From: Myxococcales bacterium
GTDB lineage: Bacteria; Myxococcota_A; Polyangia; Haliangiales; Haliangiaceae
Reading direction: 5' to 3'
Assembly (NCBI GenBank): GCA_028287115.1
Contig: JAQBQF010000220.1
Location: 1-64,000 of the forward strand
Length of the DNA: 64,000 nt
A program made the translations under genes and the position numbers. Below, piece after piece: positions 17,520-29,906 of this stretch (positions are counted from its first letter, which is position 1; each line of letters begins with the position of its first letter). The notes under the pieces are model-generated. The model was not told where the DNA came from. It made no database searches and was given only the letters and a program-made list of their open reading frames with translations.

Positions 17520-17609
17520 CTTCCGAGAACCCATCCGATTCTTGCCTTCAGAGATCCCCGACTTCGGCGCCTTCAGAGATCCCATCCGACTCTCGCGCCT
17601 TCCGAGACC
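17520..17609. repeat. Degenerate tandem repeats of 25-28 bp
   Basis: Units start at 17520, 17546, 17571 and 17599, each opening with CTTC(C/A)GAGA. The first and third continue with a CCCATCCGA(T/C)TCT core. The same CTTCCGAGA seed recurs at 16667 and 17363, so this looks like a local intergenic repeat family. Confidence 0.55.
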
Positions 17610-17875
17610 GAGTAGGCGCACCGGTTCGCAGCGCTCGAGATCGGCGGAGCTCGGTTGTGTCTCTCGGCCCTCCCGAGCGGCGCCGATCGTCGGACTTCGC
17701 CTCGCGCATCCGTTGCGCAAAAAGGCGGTGCTCACCTGATTGAATGCCGCCATCCCGGCAGTGCGAACGCGGCCGCGCGGCGCGTAATCGTTTTCCCAGC
17801 TAAGTACCCGAACTGGCTCGGCCAAAGCCCATTGACACCTCGCAGTACCGTGCGCCAGAGTGCCCCGGACTCCCG

Positions 17876-18670
17876 ATGCACCGGGCACAGCCGAAGTACA
17901 AGAATTCCGCGGCGTTCTACGACGTCGATGGAACGCTTATCAAGATCAACATCGTGCACGCGTTCGCGTTCTACGCGTCGCGGCATGCGTCGTTGCTCGA
18001 TAGTGCGCGCCGCACGATCAAGACCGGGCTATCGATCCCCGTGTTCTGGGCGGCCGACAAGCTGTCGCGGAAATGGTTCAACGAGATCTTTTATCGTTCG
18101 TACGAGGGCGCGTCCGAGGATCGGCTCGTCGTCCTGGCGGACGAACTGTTCGAGGACGTGATCAAGCCGAACATCTATCCGCGCGCGCGCGACCTGATCG
18201 ACGAGAGCCGCCGTGCGGGCGTCCGCCAGGTGCTGATCAGCGGCGCCCTCGACTTCACGATGAAGCCGCTGGCGAAGTACCTCGGGGTCGACGACCTGAT
18301 CGCGAACCAGCTCGAGTTCGTCGACAGCTATGCGACGGGCAAGCTCAAGAAGCCGTTCGTCGCCGGCGCGACCAAGGCCGACATCATGCGCTCCTACGCG
18401 AAGCAGCACGCCATCGACCTCGCGGAGTCGTGGGCGTACACCGATAGCTTCAGCGACTATCCGATGCTCGCGGTCGTCGGTCATCCGACCGCGTGCAACC
18501 CTGACTTCCGGCTGCGCTCGCTCGCGCGCAGCTACGACTGGCCGGTGCTGGACCTCGACGAAGAACCATCGCGCTCGGCTGCACGACGTCCGCATGGGCT
18601 CGCGAAGCCGACGGCGAAGTCGCCTGCACGTTCGATCCGCCGCACTGCCGAGACGGCCAAGAAGGATTAG
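17876..18670 (+). CDS. HAD-IB family hydrolase (SerB-like)
   Basis: A 264-residue phosphatase-fold protein. Motif I is FYDVDGTL, motif II the serine of VLISGA, motif III K plus SFSDYPML, giving a complete HAD-IB active site; the helical cap lies at about residues 30-105. Homologues include phosphoserine phosphatase-like proteins and HAD-acyltransferase relatives in phospholipid pathways. The basic C-terminal tail (about 230-264) is probably disordered. It heads a co-directional run (HAD, LarA-like, reductase-ligase-ACP-acyltransferase, SDR) with gaps of 11, 0 and 67 bases, which suggests dephosphorylation of a lipid intermediate. The substrate is inference. Confidence 0.9.
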   Translation: MHRAQPKYKNSAAFYDVDGTLIKINIVHAFAFYASRHASLLDSARRTIKTGLSIPVFWAADKLSRKWFNEIFYRSYEGASEDRLVVLADELFEDVIKPNIYPRARDLIDESRRAGVRQVLISGALDFTMKPLAKYLGVDDLIANQLEFVDSYATGKLKKPFVAGATKADIMRSYAKQHAIDLAESWAYTDSFSDYPMLAVVGHPTACNPDFRLRSLARSYDWPVLDLDEEPSRSAARRPHGLAKPTAKSPARSIRRTAETAKKD

Positions 18671-18681
18671 ATACACACACT

Positions 18682-20291
<1,610 letters not shown>

Positions 20292-20292
<1 letters not shown>

Positions 20293-23200
20293 TGGCCGCC
20301 GGCAACGGACAGCGCGGAGCCTCCCCGGAGGGGGATAATGCCGGCAAGGGCGGCTACTTCCTCGAGACCGAGACGCACTGGGGCGCCAGCGCCACGACGA
20401 AGCCGTGGCCCGATGCGATGCACGTCCCGTTGCCGCCGCTCCGCGAGCCCGTCACGGGCAAGCCACGACTCGACGTCACCGAGATCCTGCGCGGCAAGAA
20501 CATCCTGATCATCGGGACCACCGGGTTTGTCGGCAAGGTCGCGCTGTCGATGCTGCTGCACCGTTATCCCGACGTCCGGCGCGTGTTCTGCCTCGTGCGG
20601 CCGGGCGCGGGTAACACCGCCGACGAGCGGTTCTACAAGAAGGTCGCGGTCTCCGAGGTGTTCGATCCGGTGCGCGAAGTGCACGGCGCCGGATACGAGC
20701 CGTTCATGCGGTCGAAGATCCACGCGCTCGCCGGCGACATCGGGCGGCCCCTGTGCAACTTCACCGACGAGACGTTTGCGGAGATCGAGGCTGCTGGGGG
20801 CGTCGACGTCATCATCAACAGCGCCGGTCTCGTGTCGTTCGCGCCGTCGCTCGAGAGCGCGCTGCGCATCAACGCGATGGGCGCGAAGAATGTCCTCGAT
20901 GTCGCGAAGAAGCTGAACGCACGGCTCGTTCACGTCTCGACCTGCTACGTCGCCGGCCAGCGCGAAGGCGATGTGTGGGAGGACGAGCCGACGGTCGGCT
21001 ACTTCCCGCGGTCGTCGGCGATCGCGCGCGACTGGGGTGATGATCGCAAGCACGAGCTCCTCGATCGCGACTTCGATCCCGCGGCGGAGATCGCGGATTG
21101 CCAGAAGATCATCGATCAGGCGCGCGAGCGTTCGAACGATCGGCAGCACATCTCGCAGTTCCGCGAGCGCGGTGCCGAGGCGCTGCGCGTGCAGCGTCGC
21201 GATCCCGACGACGAGAACGATCTCAAGATCGCGGTCGCCCGCGAGCGCAAGATCTGGCTCAACGACGTCCTCACCAAGCTCGGCATGGAGCGAGCGCGCC
21301 ACTGGGGCTGGACCAATACGTACACGTACACGAAGAGCCTCGGCGAGCAGATCATCCTGAGTGATCCATCGGTGCCCGTGACGGTCGTCCGACCGGCGGT
21401 CGTCGAGAGCTCGGTCCGCTACCCGTTCCCGGGCTGGAACGAAGGCTTCAACACGACCGCGCCGCTGATGTACCTGATGCTCAAGGGGCACCGCAGCGTG
21501 CCGATGGGCAAGGACACGGCGCTCGACGTGATCCCGGTCGACTTCATCGCGAGCGGGATGCTGCTCGCGTGCGCGGCCATCCTCGCCGGCGAGCACGAGC
21601 CGATCTATCAGCTCGGTGCTAGCGACGTGAACCGGATCACGAGCAAGCGCCTGACGGAGCTGACCGGCCTCGCGGTGCGCGGGATCCATCGCGAGAAGGC
21701 GGAGAGGGGCGAGGACAAGCTGCGGTCGCGGATCCGCGCGCGGCTCGAAGGCATGCCGGTGACCTACGAGCACTTCGAGAAGTGGTCGGCGCCGATGTTC
21801 AAGCGCATCGCGGACTCGCTGATCCACGCGATCGACGAAAAGCTGCCGAGCTGGGGAGCGCCGCGGCTCGAAGCCTTCGCGGAGCGCGCGCGCGGCGAGC
21901 TCGAGAAGGTCTCCGCATTCACGGGGCAGATCAAAGAGCTCGTCGACCTGTTCAAGCCGTTCACGACCGATCACGATATCTCGTTCCGCTGCGACAACAT
22001 GCGAGCGCTATGGGCGCGGACCACGCCGGCGGACCAAGACAAGCTGCTGTGGGCGCCGCACCTGATCGATTGGCGCGCGTACTGGCTGTACACGCACTTC
22101 CCGGGGCTGCAGAAGTGGACGTTCGACAAGCTCGACGAAGAATTCGGCGCGAAGCCGAAGAGCGTCTACACGTACAAGGAGCTCGTCGAGCTGTTCGAGT
22201 CGACCGTGAAGCTCCACCGCAATCGGCCGGCCTTGCGGCTGTTGCGCAAGCGTGAGGGCGCCGAGCCGATCACGTACACCTACGGTCAGATGAGCGAGCT
22301 CGCGTGGCAAGGCGCGAGCGTGCTGCGGCAGCTTGGCGTCGGTACGGGCCAGCGCGTGATGGTGATGTCGGAGAATCGCCCGGAGTGGGGCATCTCGTAT
22401 TTCTCGATCTTGCTCGCGGGTGCCGCGGCGGTGCCGCTCGATTCGCAGCTGACGATCGCGGAGGTCGTGAACCTCGCGCGCGTCTCGAAGGCGAGGGCGA
22501 TCGTGCTGTCGCGCAAAGTCGCCGAGAGGCTCGCGGGCGAAGCGAACCTGGCGATTCCGATCGGCAATGTCGATACGGGCAAGGCGAAGCGGGGCTGGGC
22601 AGACATCGACAAGCTCGATACGAAGAAGAGCTCGGACAAGCTCGCGGCGTCTGGCACGACGCGAACGACGAGCGCGTTTACGGACGACACCGATGATGTC
22701 AGCGTCGTGTGGTCGCCCGCGCATACCGCGCTCGGCGAGTACTTGAGCAAGCATCTCGACAGCGCGCCGCGGGTGATGGCGTACGACGAGCTGCTGACCG
22801 AGCCCGATGTCGTGTTCATCGATCCGGCGTCGCCGAATGCGTTGGTGCGCGGCGCGAGGGTCGAGCCAGATGTGAAGGGCGACTCGCTCGCGTCGCTGAT
22901 CTTCACGAGTGGCACGACGGGCACGCCGAAGGGCGTGATGCTGACGCACAAGAACCTGACGTCGATGGCGAGCAAGCTGAGCTCGCTGTTCACGCTCTAC
23001 AAGCACGACAAGCTGTTGTCCGTGCTGCCGCTGCATCACACGTTCGAGTTCTCGGCGGGCTTCTTGATGCCGCTCGTGCACGGGGCGTCGATCGATTATC
23101 TCGAGGAGATCGAGGCGGACTCGCTCGCGCGCGCTCTCGAGAATGAAGGCGTCACCGGGATGGTCGGCGTGCCGGCGCTGTGGCAGTTGCTCGAGCGCAA

Positions 23201-25169
23201 GATCTACAAGAACGTGTCCGATGCCGGTGTGATCGTCGAGAAGCTGTTCGACTCGATCGTCGATCTCAATCGGTCGCTGCGGGACAAGCTGCCGTGGGAT
23301 CTCTCGACGGGGAAGCTGCTGTTCTTCCCGGTGCATCGCAAGCTCGGCGGGCGGATGCGGCTCTTGATCAGCGGTGGCTCGGCGCTGCCGCCGGATACGC
23401 TGAAGTCGTTCCGCGGGCTCGGCTTCAATCTCTACGAGGGCTACGGAATGACGGAGTCGTCGCCCGTGCTGACGGTGACGCGGCCGGGAGACAAGGTCCT
23501 TCCAGGGTCGGTCGGTCGGCCGCTGCCCGGGATCGACGTCCGGATCGATGCGCCCGATGCGAGCGGCATCGGCGAGGTGATCGCGAAGGGCCCGAACGTG
23601 ATGGCGGGGTACTTCGAGAATGCCGAAGCGACGTCGCAGACGATCATCAACGGCTGGTTGCACACCGGGGACCTCGGCAAGATCGATGCGGATGGGAACC
23701 TGTTCATCGTCGGGCGCAAGAAGGAGCTGATCCTCGGGCCGTCTGGCGAGAACGTCTATCCCGACGAGCTCGAGGAGCTGTACGGCGACTCGGAGTACGT
23801 CAAGGAGATCAGTGTCGTCGGGTTGCCGGGGGATGTCGGTAACGAGACGGTCGCGGCGCTGGTCGTTCCGGATTACGAACAAGCCGGCGATCGCGAGACG
23901 ATCCGCGACGCGGTTCGCGAGCACATCAAGAAGGTCAGCAAGGCGCTGCCACTCTACAAGCGGCTCAAGATCTTCCATCTGTGGGACTTCGAGCTCCCGA
24001 AGACGTCGACGCGCAAGGTGAAGCGGCGCGAGATCATCAAGGAGCTGCAGAAGCTCGAGCGTGCTGCAAAGGGCGGCGCGGAAGCCAAGCAGCTGTCGGC
24101 GGGCGGCGAGCGCGGTGGCAGCTGGCTGTACGACGTGCTCGCGGATGTCTCGCAGAAGAAGCGCGGCACGATCACGGCGGCGACGCTGTTGACCGAGCTC
24201 GGCTTCGATTCGTTGATGTTCACCGAGCTCGCGGTGGCGCTCGAGGCAGCCGGCGTGAACCTTCCGGATCCGGCGGAGCTCAATGGGCTCGAGTCGGTCG
24301 CGGATGTCGAGAAGCTGGTCGCGCGAACGGGCGCGAAGGCGCGGAGCGAGAAGCCGAAGCGCGATCGGCTACGCAAGGAGAAGGAGGCGGAGGACAAGCA
24401 GCACGACGACGATATCGACGTGCCGCGTCCGCTCGTCTCGATCGGCCGGCGCGCGTTGCGCGGCGGGATGCGCGCGCTGTACGAGCGCGTGCTCGAGACG
24501 AATATCTACGGCGGTGGGCAGGTCCCGCCGTTCGGTGGATACATCGTCGCGGCGAATCACGCATCGCACCTCGATACCGGGCTCGTGAAGTTCGCGCTCG
24601 GCGAGCAAGGGGAGGCGCTCGTCGCGCTCGGCGCGAAGGACTACTTCTTCGACGATCCGATCCGCAGGATGTACTTCGAGAACTTCACGAACGTCGTACC
24701 GATGGAGCGTCACGGCTCGTTGCGCGAGTCGTTGCGCCTCGCCGGCGACGTGATCCGCGATGGCTACATCCTGCTGATCTTCCCGGAAGGGACGCGCAGC
24801 GACACCGGCATCATGGCCGACTTCAAACCGTCGCTCGGTTACCTCGCGATGACGAACAAGTGCGGCATCCTGCCGATGTACTTGCACCGCACGCACGAGG
24901 CGATGCCGAAGGGTCGCTATCTCCCGAAGCGTGGCGAGCGCGTCGCTTCGTACATCGGGCCGTACCTCTCGTACGCCGACGTCGCGAAGCTCGCGGGCGA
25001 ACGCTCGCGCTCCGAGCAATACCGCGCGATCACGTATCACGTCGAAGGCGTGATCCGCCGGCTCGCGCCTCGAGACGCGGCCTGGACCCTCGGAGAAGCC
25101 GGCACGACGCCCATGGCGCAATATCTGGCGGAGCAGGGCAAGCCCGCGCCCGAAGAGGAGGCCCGATGA
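20292..25169 (+). CDS. Multidomain acyl reductase / acyl-CoA ligase / ACP / acyltransferase (ElbD-like)
   Basis: A 1,625-residue protein with four activities in one chain. Residues about 70-600 form a fatty acyl-CoA reductase (GTTGFVGK nucleotide loop; YTYTKSLGEQ catalytic Y-K pair; FAR-C-type helical end). Residues about 620-1240 are an AMP-forming acyl ligase (FTSGTTGTPKG, YGMTESSPV, HTGDLG, catalytic K in the GRKKEL region). Residues about 1270-1340 are an acyl carrier domain (GFDSLMF, serine for phosphopantetheine). Residues about 1385-1600 are a PlsC-type acyltransferase (NHASHLD, FPEGTRS). All key residues are present. The architecture resembles ElbD of the myxobacterial ether-lipid cluster, so it may make fatty alcohol and acylate a glycerol lipid. 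The ATG at 20292 overlaps the larA-like stop. Confidence 0.9.
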
Positions 25170-25236
25170 GGCGACCGTCTCGACGTAGACAATTTGCCGT
25201 CCCTCCGAGCATCATGAATTTCGAAGGGTTCTGCTC

Positions 25237-26229
25237 GTGAAGACGTCGGTTCTCGTGACCGGCGCCACCGGGTTTCTCGGCGAGCATCTGTGCCGTGCAC
25301 TCGTCGAGGCCGAGCATATCGTTCGCGGCCTGTCGCGATCGCGGAGCGCGGTGCTCGATGACTTGGGGGTCGAGAGCGTGCGCGGCGATGTGCTCAGCGG
25401 CGACGAGCTCGATCGAGCCATTGATGGCGTTTCCGCGGTGTTTCATCTCGCCGGTGCCGTGTCGCGCGATCCGGACGATGCGCAGCGGATGATGCGGCTG
25501 CATGTCGACGGTACGCGCCGCGTGCTCGAGCGGATGGCGGCGGCGGGCGTGAGGCGGATGATCCTCGCGTCGACCTCGGGCACGATCGGCGTGTCGAAGA
25601 GCGAGGAGATCCTCGACGAGACCGCGCCATACGCCGAGGAGCTCGTCGCGGGCTGGCCGTATTACGCCTCGAAGATCTATCAAGAGCGTCTCGCGTTCGA
25701 ACACGGCGAGCGGCTCGGCATCGAGGTCGTCGCCGTCAATCCGTCGCTGTTGCTCGGTCCAGGCGACCGGCGCCTGTCATCGACCGGCGACGTTCGGAAG
25801 TTTCTCAAGCGCCAGATCCCGACGATCCCTGAAGGCGGGATCAACTTCGTCGATGCACGCGATGCCGCAGCGGCGACCGCAGCGGCGCTCGACAAGGGTC
25901 GCTCGGGCGAGCGCTATCTGCTCGGCGGCCCGAACTGGACGATGAAAGAGTTCTTCGCGCGGCTCGGCCGAGTCGCGAACGTCGCGCCGCCGCGTCTCAA
26001 GCTTCCGGCGAGCTGGAACAAGCTCGGCGCTTCGCTCGTCGAAGAGCTCTACCGCTGGCGCGGCAAAGAGCCGCCCGTCGATCGGATCAGCGTCGAGATG
26101 GCGGAATGTTACTGGTGGATCGATTCGCGCAAGGCTGCCGAGGAGCTCGGCTTCGTGTCGCGCGATCCGCAGCTCACGCTCGTCGATACCGTGAGCTATC
26201 TGCGCCAAGGCGTCGATCACGAGCTGTGA
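25237..26229 (+). CDS. NAD(P)-dependent epimerase/dehydratase-type SDR
   Basis: A 330-residue extended SDR. The Rossmann loop is VTGATGFLGEH, the downstream AGAVSRD motif is present, and the catalytic Y-x-x-x-K lies in YYASKIYQE. It resembles the dihydroflavonol-reductase/hopanoid-epimerase group, which reduces or epimerises lipid-linked or sugar substrates. The start is a GTG 67 bases after the acyltransferase gene, so it closes the lipid cluster. It could reduce a keto-lipid intermediate, such as acyl- or alkyl-dihydroxyacetone phosphate; this substrate is inference. Confidence 0.88.
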   Translation: MKTSVLVTGATGFLGEHLCRALVEAEHIVRGLSRSRSAVLDDLGVESVRGDVLSGDELDRAIDGVSAVFHLAGAVSRDPDDAQRMMRLHVDGTRRVLERMAAAGVRRMILASTSGTIGVSKSEEILDETAPYAEELVAGWPYYASKIYQERLAFEHGERLGIEVVAVNPSLLLGPGDRRLSSTGDVRKFLKRQIPTIPEGGINFVDARDAAAATAAALDKGRSGERYLLGGPNWTMKEFFARLGRVANVAPPRLKLPASWNKLGASLVEELYRWRGKEPPVDRISVEMAECYWWIDSRKAAEELGFVSRDPQLTLVDTVSYLRQGVDHEL

Positions 26230-26438
26230 CGAACCGTTCCAACTCACGCTTCAGTATCGGAGATACCGTGACGATCCTCGTCGGGAGCCACGCGGGTGAT
26301 GCGGCTTCGATCGAGCACGTCGTGTGGAGCGACCGCGATCGCTGTCACTACTTCTACCTCCAGCAACCCGGCAAGAAGCTGTCGCGCGGCTATCGCGCCG
26401 ACGAGCTCGCCGAAGGCCTCGGCGATACGCTCGGCTAG
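26226..26438 (+). CDS. Small KOW/SH3-like protein
   Basis: A 70-residue protein starting at a GTG that overlaps the SDR stop codon (GTGA). It is beta-rich, with FSIGDTVTILVGSHAGDAASIEHVVW resembling a KOW or small SH3-like barrel, followed by a YFYLQQPGKKLSRGYRADEL segment. Longer in-frame starts exist upstream within the SDR gene but would add an unlikely Arg-rich tail. I do not recognise the family; translational coupling to the lipid cluster is the only context clue. Confidence 0.6.
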   Translation: MTNRSNSRFSIGDTVTILVGSHAGDAASIEHVVWSDRDRCHYFYLQQPGKKLSRGYRADELAEGLGDTLG

Positions 26439-26611
26439 CGCAGCGACAGCCGCGAATCCGCGCTTCGCGCTCGCACCTCGTCGTGGGTGGCGCGCGATCT
26501 GCAACCCGCGCGTGCCTTCAAGCAACGATCGACTGAGATCGCACCGTGACGCCGCCGACCGTTCGCGCCAGATCCGCTCTCGCGCGCTTCGCATCGCAGT
26601 AACATCGCGGC

Positions 26612-28336
26612 GTGGCCGACGAGGATGCCGACCTTCGCGTGCGCTCGCCGTTCGAGAGGGCGACCGCGTGGCTCGGCACGACGCGCGATTATCAGCTCAC
26701 GCGATTCGTGATCTTGCGGCTCCTCGGAGTCGTGTACGTGTTCGCGTTTCTCGGCATCGTGCTCCAGGGGCTGCCACTCCTCGGCTCGCACGGCCTGACG
26801 CCCATCGATAGCTATGTCGACCGGCTGCACGCCGCCGGCGCGACCTTCTGGGATGTCCCGAGCGTGTTCTTGTGGAACGCGTCGGACGGTTCCATCGTCG
26901 GTTGGGCCTACGTCGGCCTCGCGATCTCGATCGCGGTCGCGCTCGGGTACGCGAACCTGCCGATGCTGCTCGCACTCTGGATGATCTATGGCTCGTACGA
27001 GCGCGTCGGCCAGCTGTGGTTCGGGTTCGGCTGGGAGATCCAGCTCCTCGAAACCACGCTGATCGCCGCGTTCCTCGCGCATCCGTGGGATCCGCGGCCT
27101 CTCGCGGCGCGGCCACCACCGGTCGCCGCGGTCGTCCTCATGCGCTGGCTGGCGTTCCGCATCATGCTCGGCGCGGGACTGATCAAGCTGCGTGGAAGTA
27201 GTTGCTGGACCGATCTGACGTGCCTCGACGCGCACTTCGAGACTCAGCCGATTCCCAATCCTGTCTCGGGGCTGTTCCATCACATGCCGCATGCCGTCCA
27301 CGCGACCGGCGTCGCGTTCAATCATGTCGTCGAGCTCGTCGCTCCGTGGTTCGTGTTCGGACCGCGCAAACTGCGGCTGATCGCAGGCTGCGCCATGGTC
27401 GCGTTCCAGATCGTGCTCGTCGCGAGCGGGAACCTCGCATTCCTCAACTGGCTGACGCTCGTGCCGCTTCTCGCGTGTTTCGACGACGATTTTCTGCTCG
27501 CGGTGACGCCGCGGCGCGTGCGCGAGTGGCTACGTCGCCGGATCGCGTCGAGTGTTCCTCGCGATGGGTGGCAGCTCGCCGCCGCGATCGCGGTCGCCTT
27601 GTTCGTGGTCGTGATCTGGGAGCCGATGTTCGGTTCCGCTTCCGCGCGGACCCAGGTGTTCTCGGCGGCGTTGCTCGTCGCAGCGATCGCTGCAGCCGTC
27701 GTGATTCCGAATCGCCTGACCGCCCGGATCGGCCGGACGCTCGACGGGCACCAGCTAGCGGTTGGCTGTTTTGCGGCGCTCGTCACCCTCAAGAGCTTCG
27801 CCGTCATCGATAACCTCGCCGCGAAGCATCAGGCGATGAATCGCAGCTACGACCGGCTCGCGATCGTCAATACGTACGGCGCATTCGGATCCGTGGATAT
27901 GGTGCGGCACGAGCTCGTGATCGAAGGATCGATCGATGGCGAGCATTGGCTCGCGTACGAGCTGCCGTGTAAGCCGGGCGCGCTCGATCGCAGACCGTGT
28001 CTGCTCGGTCCGTATCACCTCCGCCTCGATTGGCTGATCTGGTTCGCGGCGATGTCCGAGCGCCCCCGCGACCCGTGGATCTTGCACCTCGTGTGGAAGC
28101 TCCTCGACGGCGACACGACCGTGCGCCAGCTGATCGCGGTCGATCCGTTCGGCGGCAAACCACCGAAGTGGGTGCGGATCCGTCGATTCGTCTACCACCT
28201 GGCGCCGCAGGCCGCCGACGCGTGGTGGACCCGCGACGACGAGCAGCTATGGCTGCCACCGATCACGCTCGATTCGCCGGACCTTCGCGAAGCGCTCGAG
28301 CAATACGGTTGGCCGTCGCCCAGCCAACACGATTAA
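26612..28336 (+). CDS. Lipase-maturation-factor-like membrane protein
   Basis: A 574-residue protein with about ten membrane segments in the first 400 residues and a soluble C-terminal domain. It matches the LMF1/LMF2 family (DUF1222): LIKLRGSSCWTDLTCLDAHF, the QPIPNPVSG turn and the FGSVDMVRHELVIEGSID region of the C-terminal domain. In vertebrates LMF1 sits in the ER membrane and is needed for lipase folding; the role of bacterial members is not established. It starts with GTG 173 bases after the KOW-like gene and is probably a separate unit. Confidence 0.88.
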   Translation: MADEDADLRVRSPFERATAWLGTTRDYQLTRFVILRLLGVVYVFAFLGIVLQGLPLLGSHGLTPIDSYVDRLHAAGATFWDVPSVFLWNASDGSIVGWAYVGLAISIAVALGYANLPMLLALWMIYGSYERVGQLWFGFGWEIQLLETTLIAAFLAHPWDPRPLAARPPPVAAVVLMRWLAFRIMLGAGLIKLRGSSCWTDLTCLDAHFETQPIPNPVSGLFHHMPHAVHATGVAFNHVVELVAPWFVFGPRKLRLIAGCAMVAFQIVLVASGNLAFLNWLTLVPLLACFDDDFLLAVTPRRVREWLRRRIASSVPRDGWQLAAAIAVALFVVVIWEPMFGSASARTQVFSAALLVAAIAAAVVIPNRLTARIGRTLDGHQLAVGCFAALVTLKSFAVIDNLAAKHQAMNRSYDRLAIVNTYGAFGSVDMVRHELVIEGSIDGEHWLAYELPCKPGALDRRPCLLGPYHLRLDWLIWFAAMSERPRDPWILHLVWKLLDGDTTVRQLIAVDPFGGKPPKWVRIRRFVYHLAPQAADAWWTRDDEQLWLPPITLDSPDLREALEQYGWPSPSQHD

Positions 28337-28388
28337 GGTCGCGAGCCCGGTCACCAACATCAAGCACCAACGATCAGCCCGATCCCGG

Positions 28389-29906
28389 TTACGCCGTGAC
28401 GCTGAGGCGCTTCTTCTTGAGGGCGATCAGCTCCAGGCTCGACGGTACCCGCGCTCGCGGTCCGGTCGGCGAGACGCCGCGCGCTTCGAACGCTCGCTTG
28501 TAATCCGCGAACTTGCCGCCCGCACGATGCGCGTCCATCACGGCGAGACCCGCGACCGATTCGCCCTGCGCGAGCATGTATTCGATCCACGCCCAGCGCG
28601 CCGAGGTCGGGCGGACCTCGACCTTGCCGCGCAGCCCCGCGGCATGGAGCCCTTTACGCAGGCGCGTCAGGCGATCCTCGACGAGCCCGATCCCGGCGAA
28701 CGGTGTGCCATCGAGCGGCGTGTTTCGCTTCGCCACGAACGGCGCCAGGCCATACGCGACGCGCGGATGGATCGCCGCGAGCTCTTTCGAGAGCGCGACG
28801 AGCTCGTCGACGTCGGCATCGGTCTCGCCGGGAACGCCGAGCATCATGTAGACCTTGAGCGTCTTGAGCCCGTGCGCTCGCGCGAGCTCCGCCGAACGGA
28901 TCAGGTGATCCGCGCGCGTCGATCGCTCGACCACGCGACGCATCCGCTCGCTCGCACCGTCGGCGGCGACGGTCAGCGTGCGATACCCACCGCGCGCGAG
29001 CAGTCCGACCAGCTCGTCCGTGAGCTTGTCCGCGCGCAGGCTCGAGATCCCGACCTCTCGCTTGCCATCGACGACGTCGCGCACGATCGCCGCGATATCC
29101 GGATGATCGGTCACCGCCGCACCGACGAGCCCGACCCGCCGCGTTCCTGCCGGAATCCCAGCGATGATCGCCTCGCGCGGGACGATGCGCATGCCGCCGT
29201 TCGTCGACCGCCGCATCACGCAATACGTGCAGCCGCGCGAACAGCCGCGTGCCGCTTCGGTCATGAACATATCCGCGAGCTCGGTATTCGGCGTCGCGAT
29301 CACCGAGCGGGCAGGGAGCAGCGCATCGTCGACAGCCGCGACGTGCGGCACGTGCTCGCCGTGCTTCGGCAAGTAATAGCCGGGCCGATCCGCGATCGCC
29401 GCCCAGACCTTGTCGCGATCGAAGCCGCAGTCGCGCGCGATCGTCACGAGCTCGACGATCAGCTCTTCGCCTTCACCGACGATGATCACGTCGCAAAATG
29501 GCAACAGCGGCGCCGGATTCGAGAACGTCAGTGGCCCACCGGCGACGATCAGCGGATGTCGCCGGTCGCGGTCGTCGCGCAGCACCGGCACGTTCGCGCG
29601 CGTCAGCGTCTCGACGAGGCCGGCGATCTCCAGCTCGTACGCGACCGAGTACGCGATCATCGGATAACCGCCGACGGGCTGGCCCGTCTCGAGGGTCACG
29701 AGGCCGCGCTCGTGATCGCCCTCGTCGGGAAGCATCGCGCGATCGGCGGCGACATGCGGCATCGCGTGCAGCGTCCGATAGATCTGCTGATACCCGAGCG
29801 ACGACATCGCCGCGCGATACGGGCTCGGATAGACGAGCGCGATCCGGGTCTCCGCTTCCTTGTAGAGCGTGCCGCGCTCGCCTTCCAGGTAGTCGTGACG
29901 ATTCAT
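28389..29906 (-). CDS. Radical SAM protein with B12-binding-like N-terminus
   Basis: A 505-residue protein. Residues about 15-150 resemble the fold that precedes radical SAM domains in B12-binding families (IALVYPSPYRAAMSSLGYQ, VAGGPLTFSNPAPLLPF). The radical SAM cluster is CSRGCTYC (residues about 235-242). The TIM-barrel portion and a C-terminal extension follow. No histidine of the B12 lower-ligand DxHxxG motif is visible, so cobalamin use is doubtful. The ATG at 29906 overlaps the upstream gene's stop (ATGA), a better start than the frame's earlier M at 29981. Substrate unknown. Confidence 0.85.
   Translation of the reverse strand: MNRHDYLEGERGTLYKEAETRIALVYPSPYRAAMSSLGYQQIYRTLHAMPHVAADRAMLPDEGDHERGLVTLETGQPVGGYPMIAYSVAYELEIAGLVETLTRANVPVLRDDRDRRHPLIVAGGPLTFSNPAPLLPFCDVIIVGEGEELIVELVTIARDCGFDRDKVWAAIADRPGYYLPKHGEHVPHVAAVDDALLPARSVIATPNTELADMFMTEAARGCSRGCTYCVMRRSTNGGMRIVPREAIIAGIPAGTRRVGLVGAAVTDHPDIAAIVRDVVDGKREVGISSLRADKLTDELVGLLARGGYRTLTVAADGASERMRRVVERSTRADHLIRSAELARAHGLKTLKVYMMLGVPGETDADVDELVALSKELAAIHPRVAYGLAPFVAKRNTPLDGTPFAGIGLVEDRLTRLRKGLHAAGLRGKVEVRPTSARWAWIEYMLAQGESVAGLAVMDAHRAGGKFADYKRAFEARGVSPTGPRARVPSSLELIALKKKRLSVTA

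Larger units (their letters stand above)
17312..17875. other. 564-base intergenic region with repeats and a hairpin
   Basis: I see no convincing gene. It holds a perfect inverted repeat (17424-17444), four degenerate tandem repeats (17520-17609), and a second copy of the 14-mer CCTTCCGAGAATCG (17361-17374) also found at 16665-16678. A consensus TTGACA lies at 17832-17837 upstream of the HAD gene, but the sequence 17 bases downstream (CCAGAG) is a poor -10. Confidence 0.6.

Noticed and set aside
22008..23978. 656-codon minus-strand frame
   Set aside because: Antisense of the AMP-ligase domain; no domain recognised.
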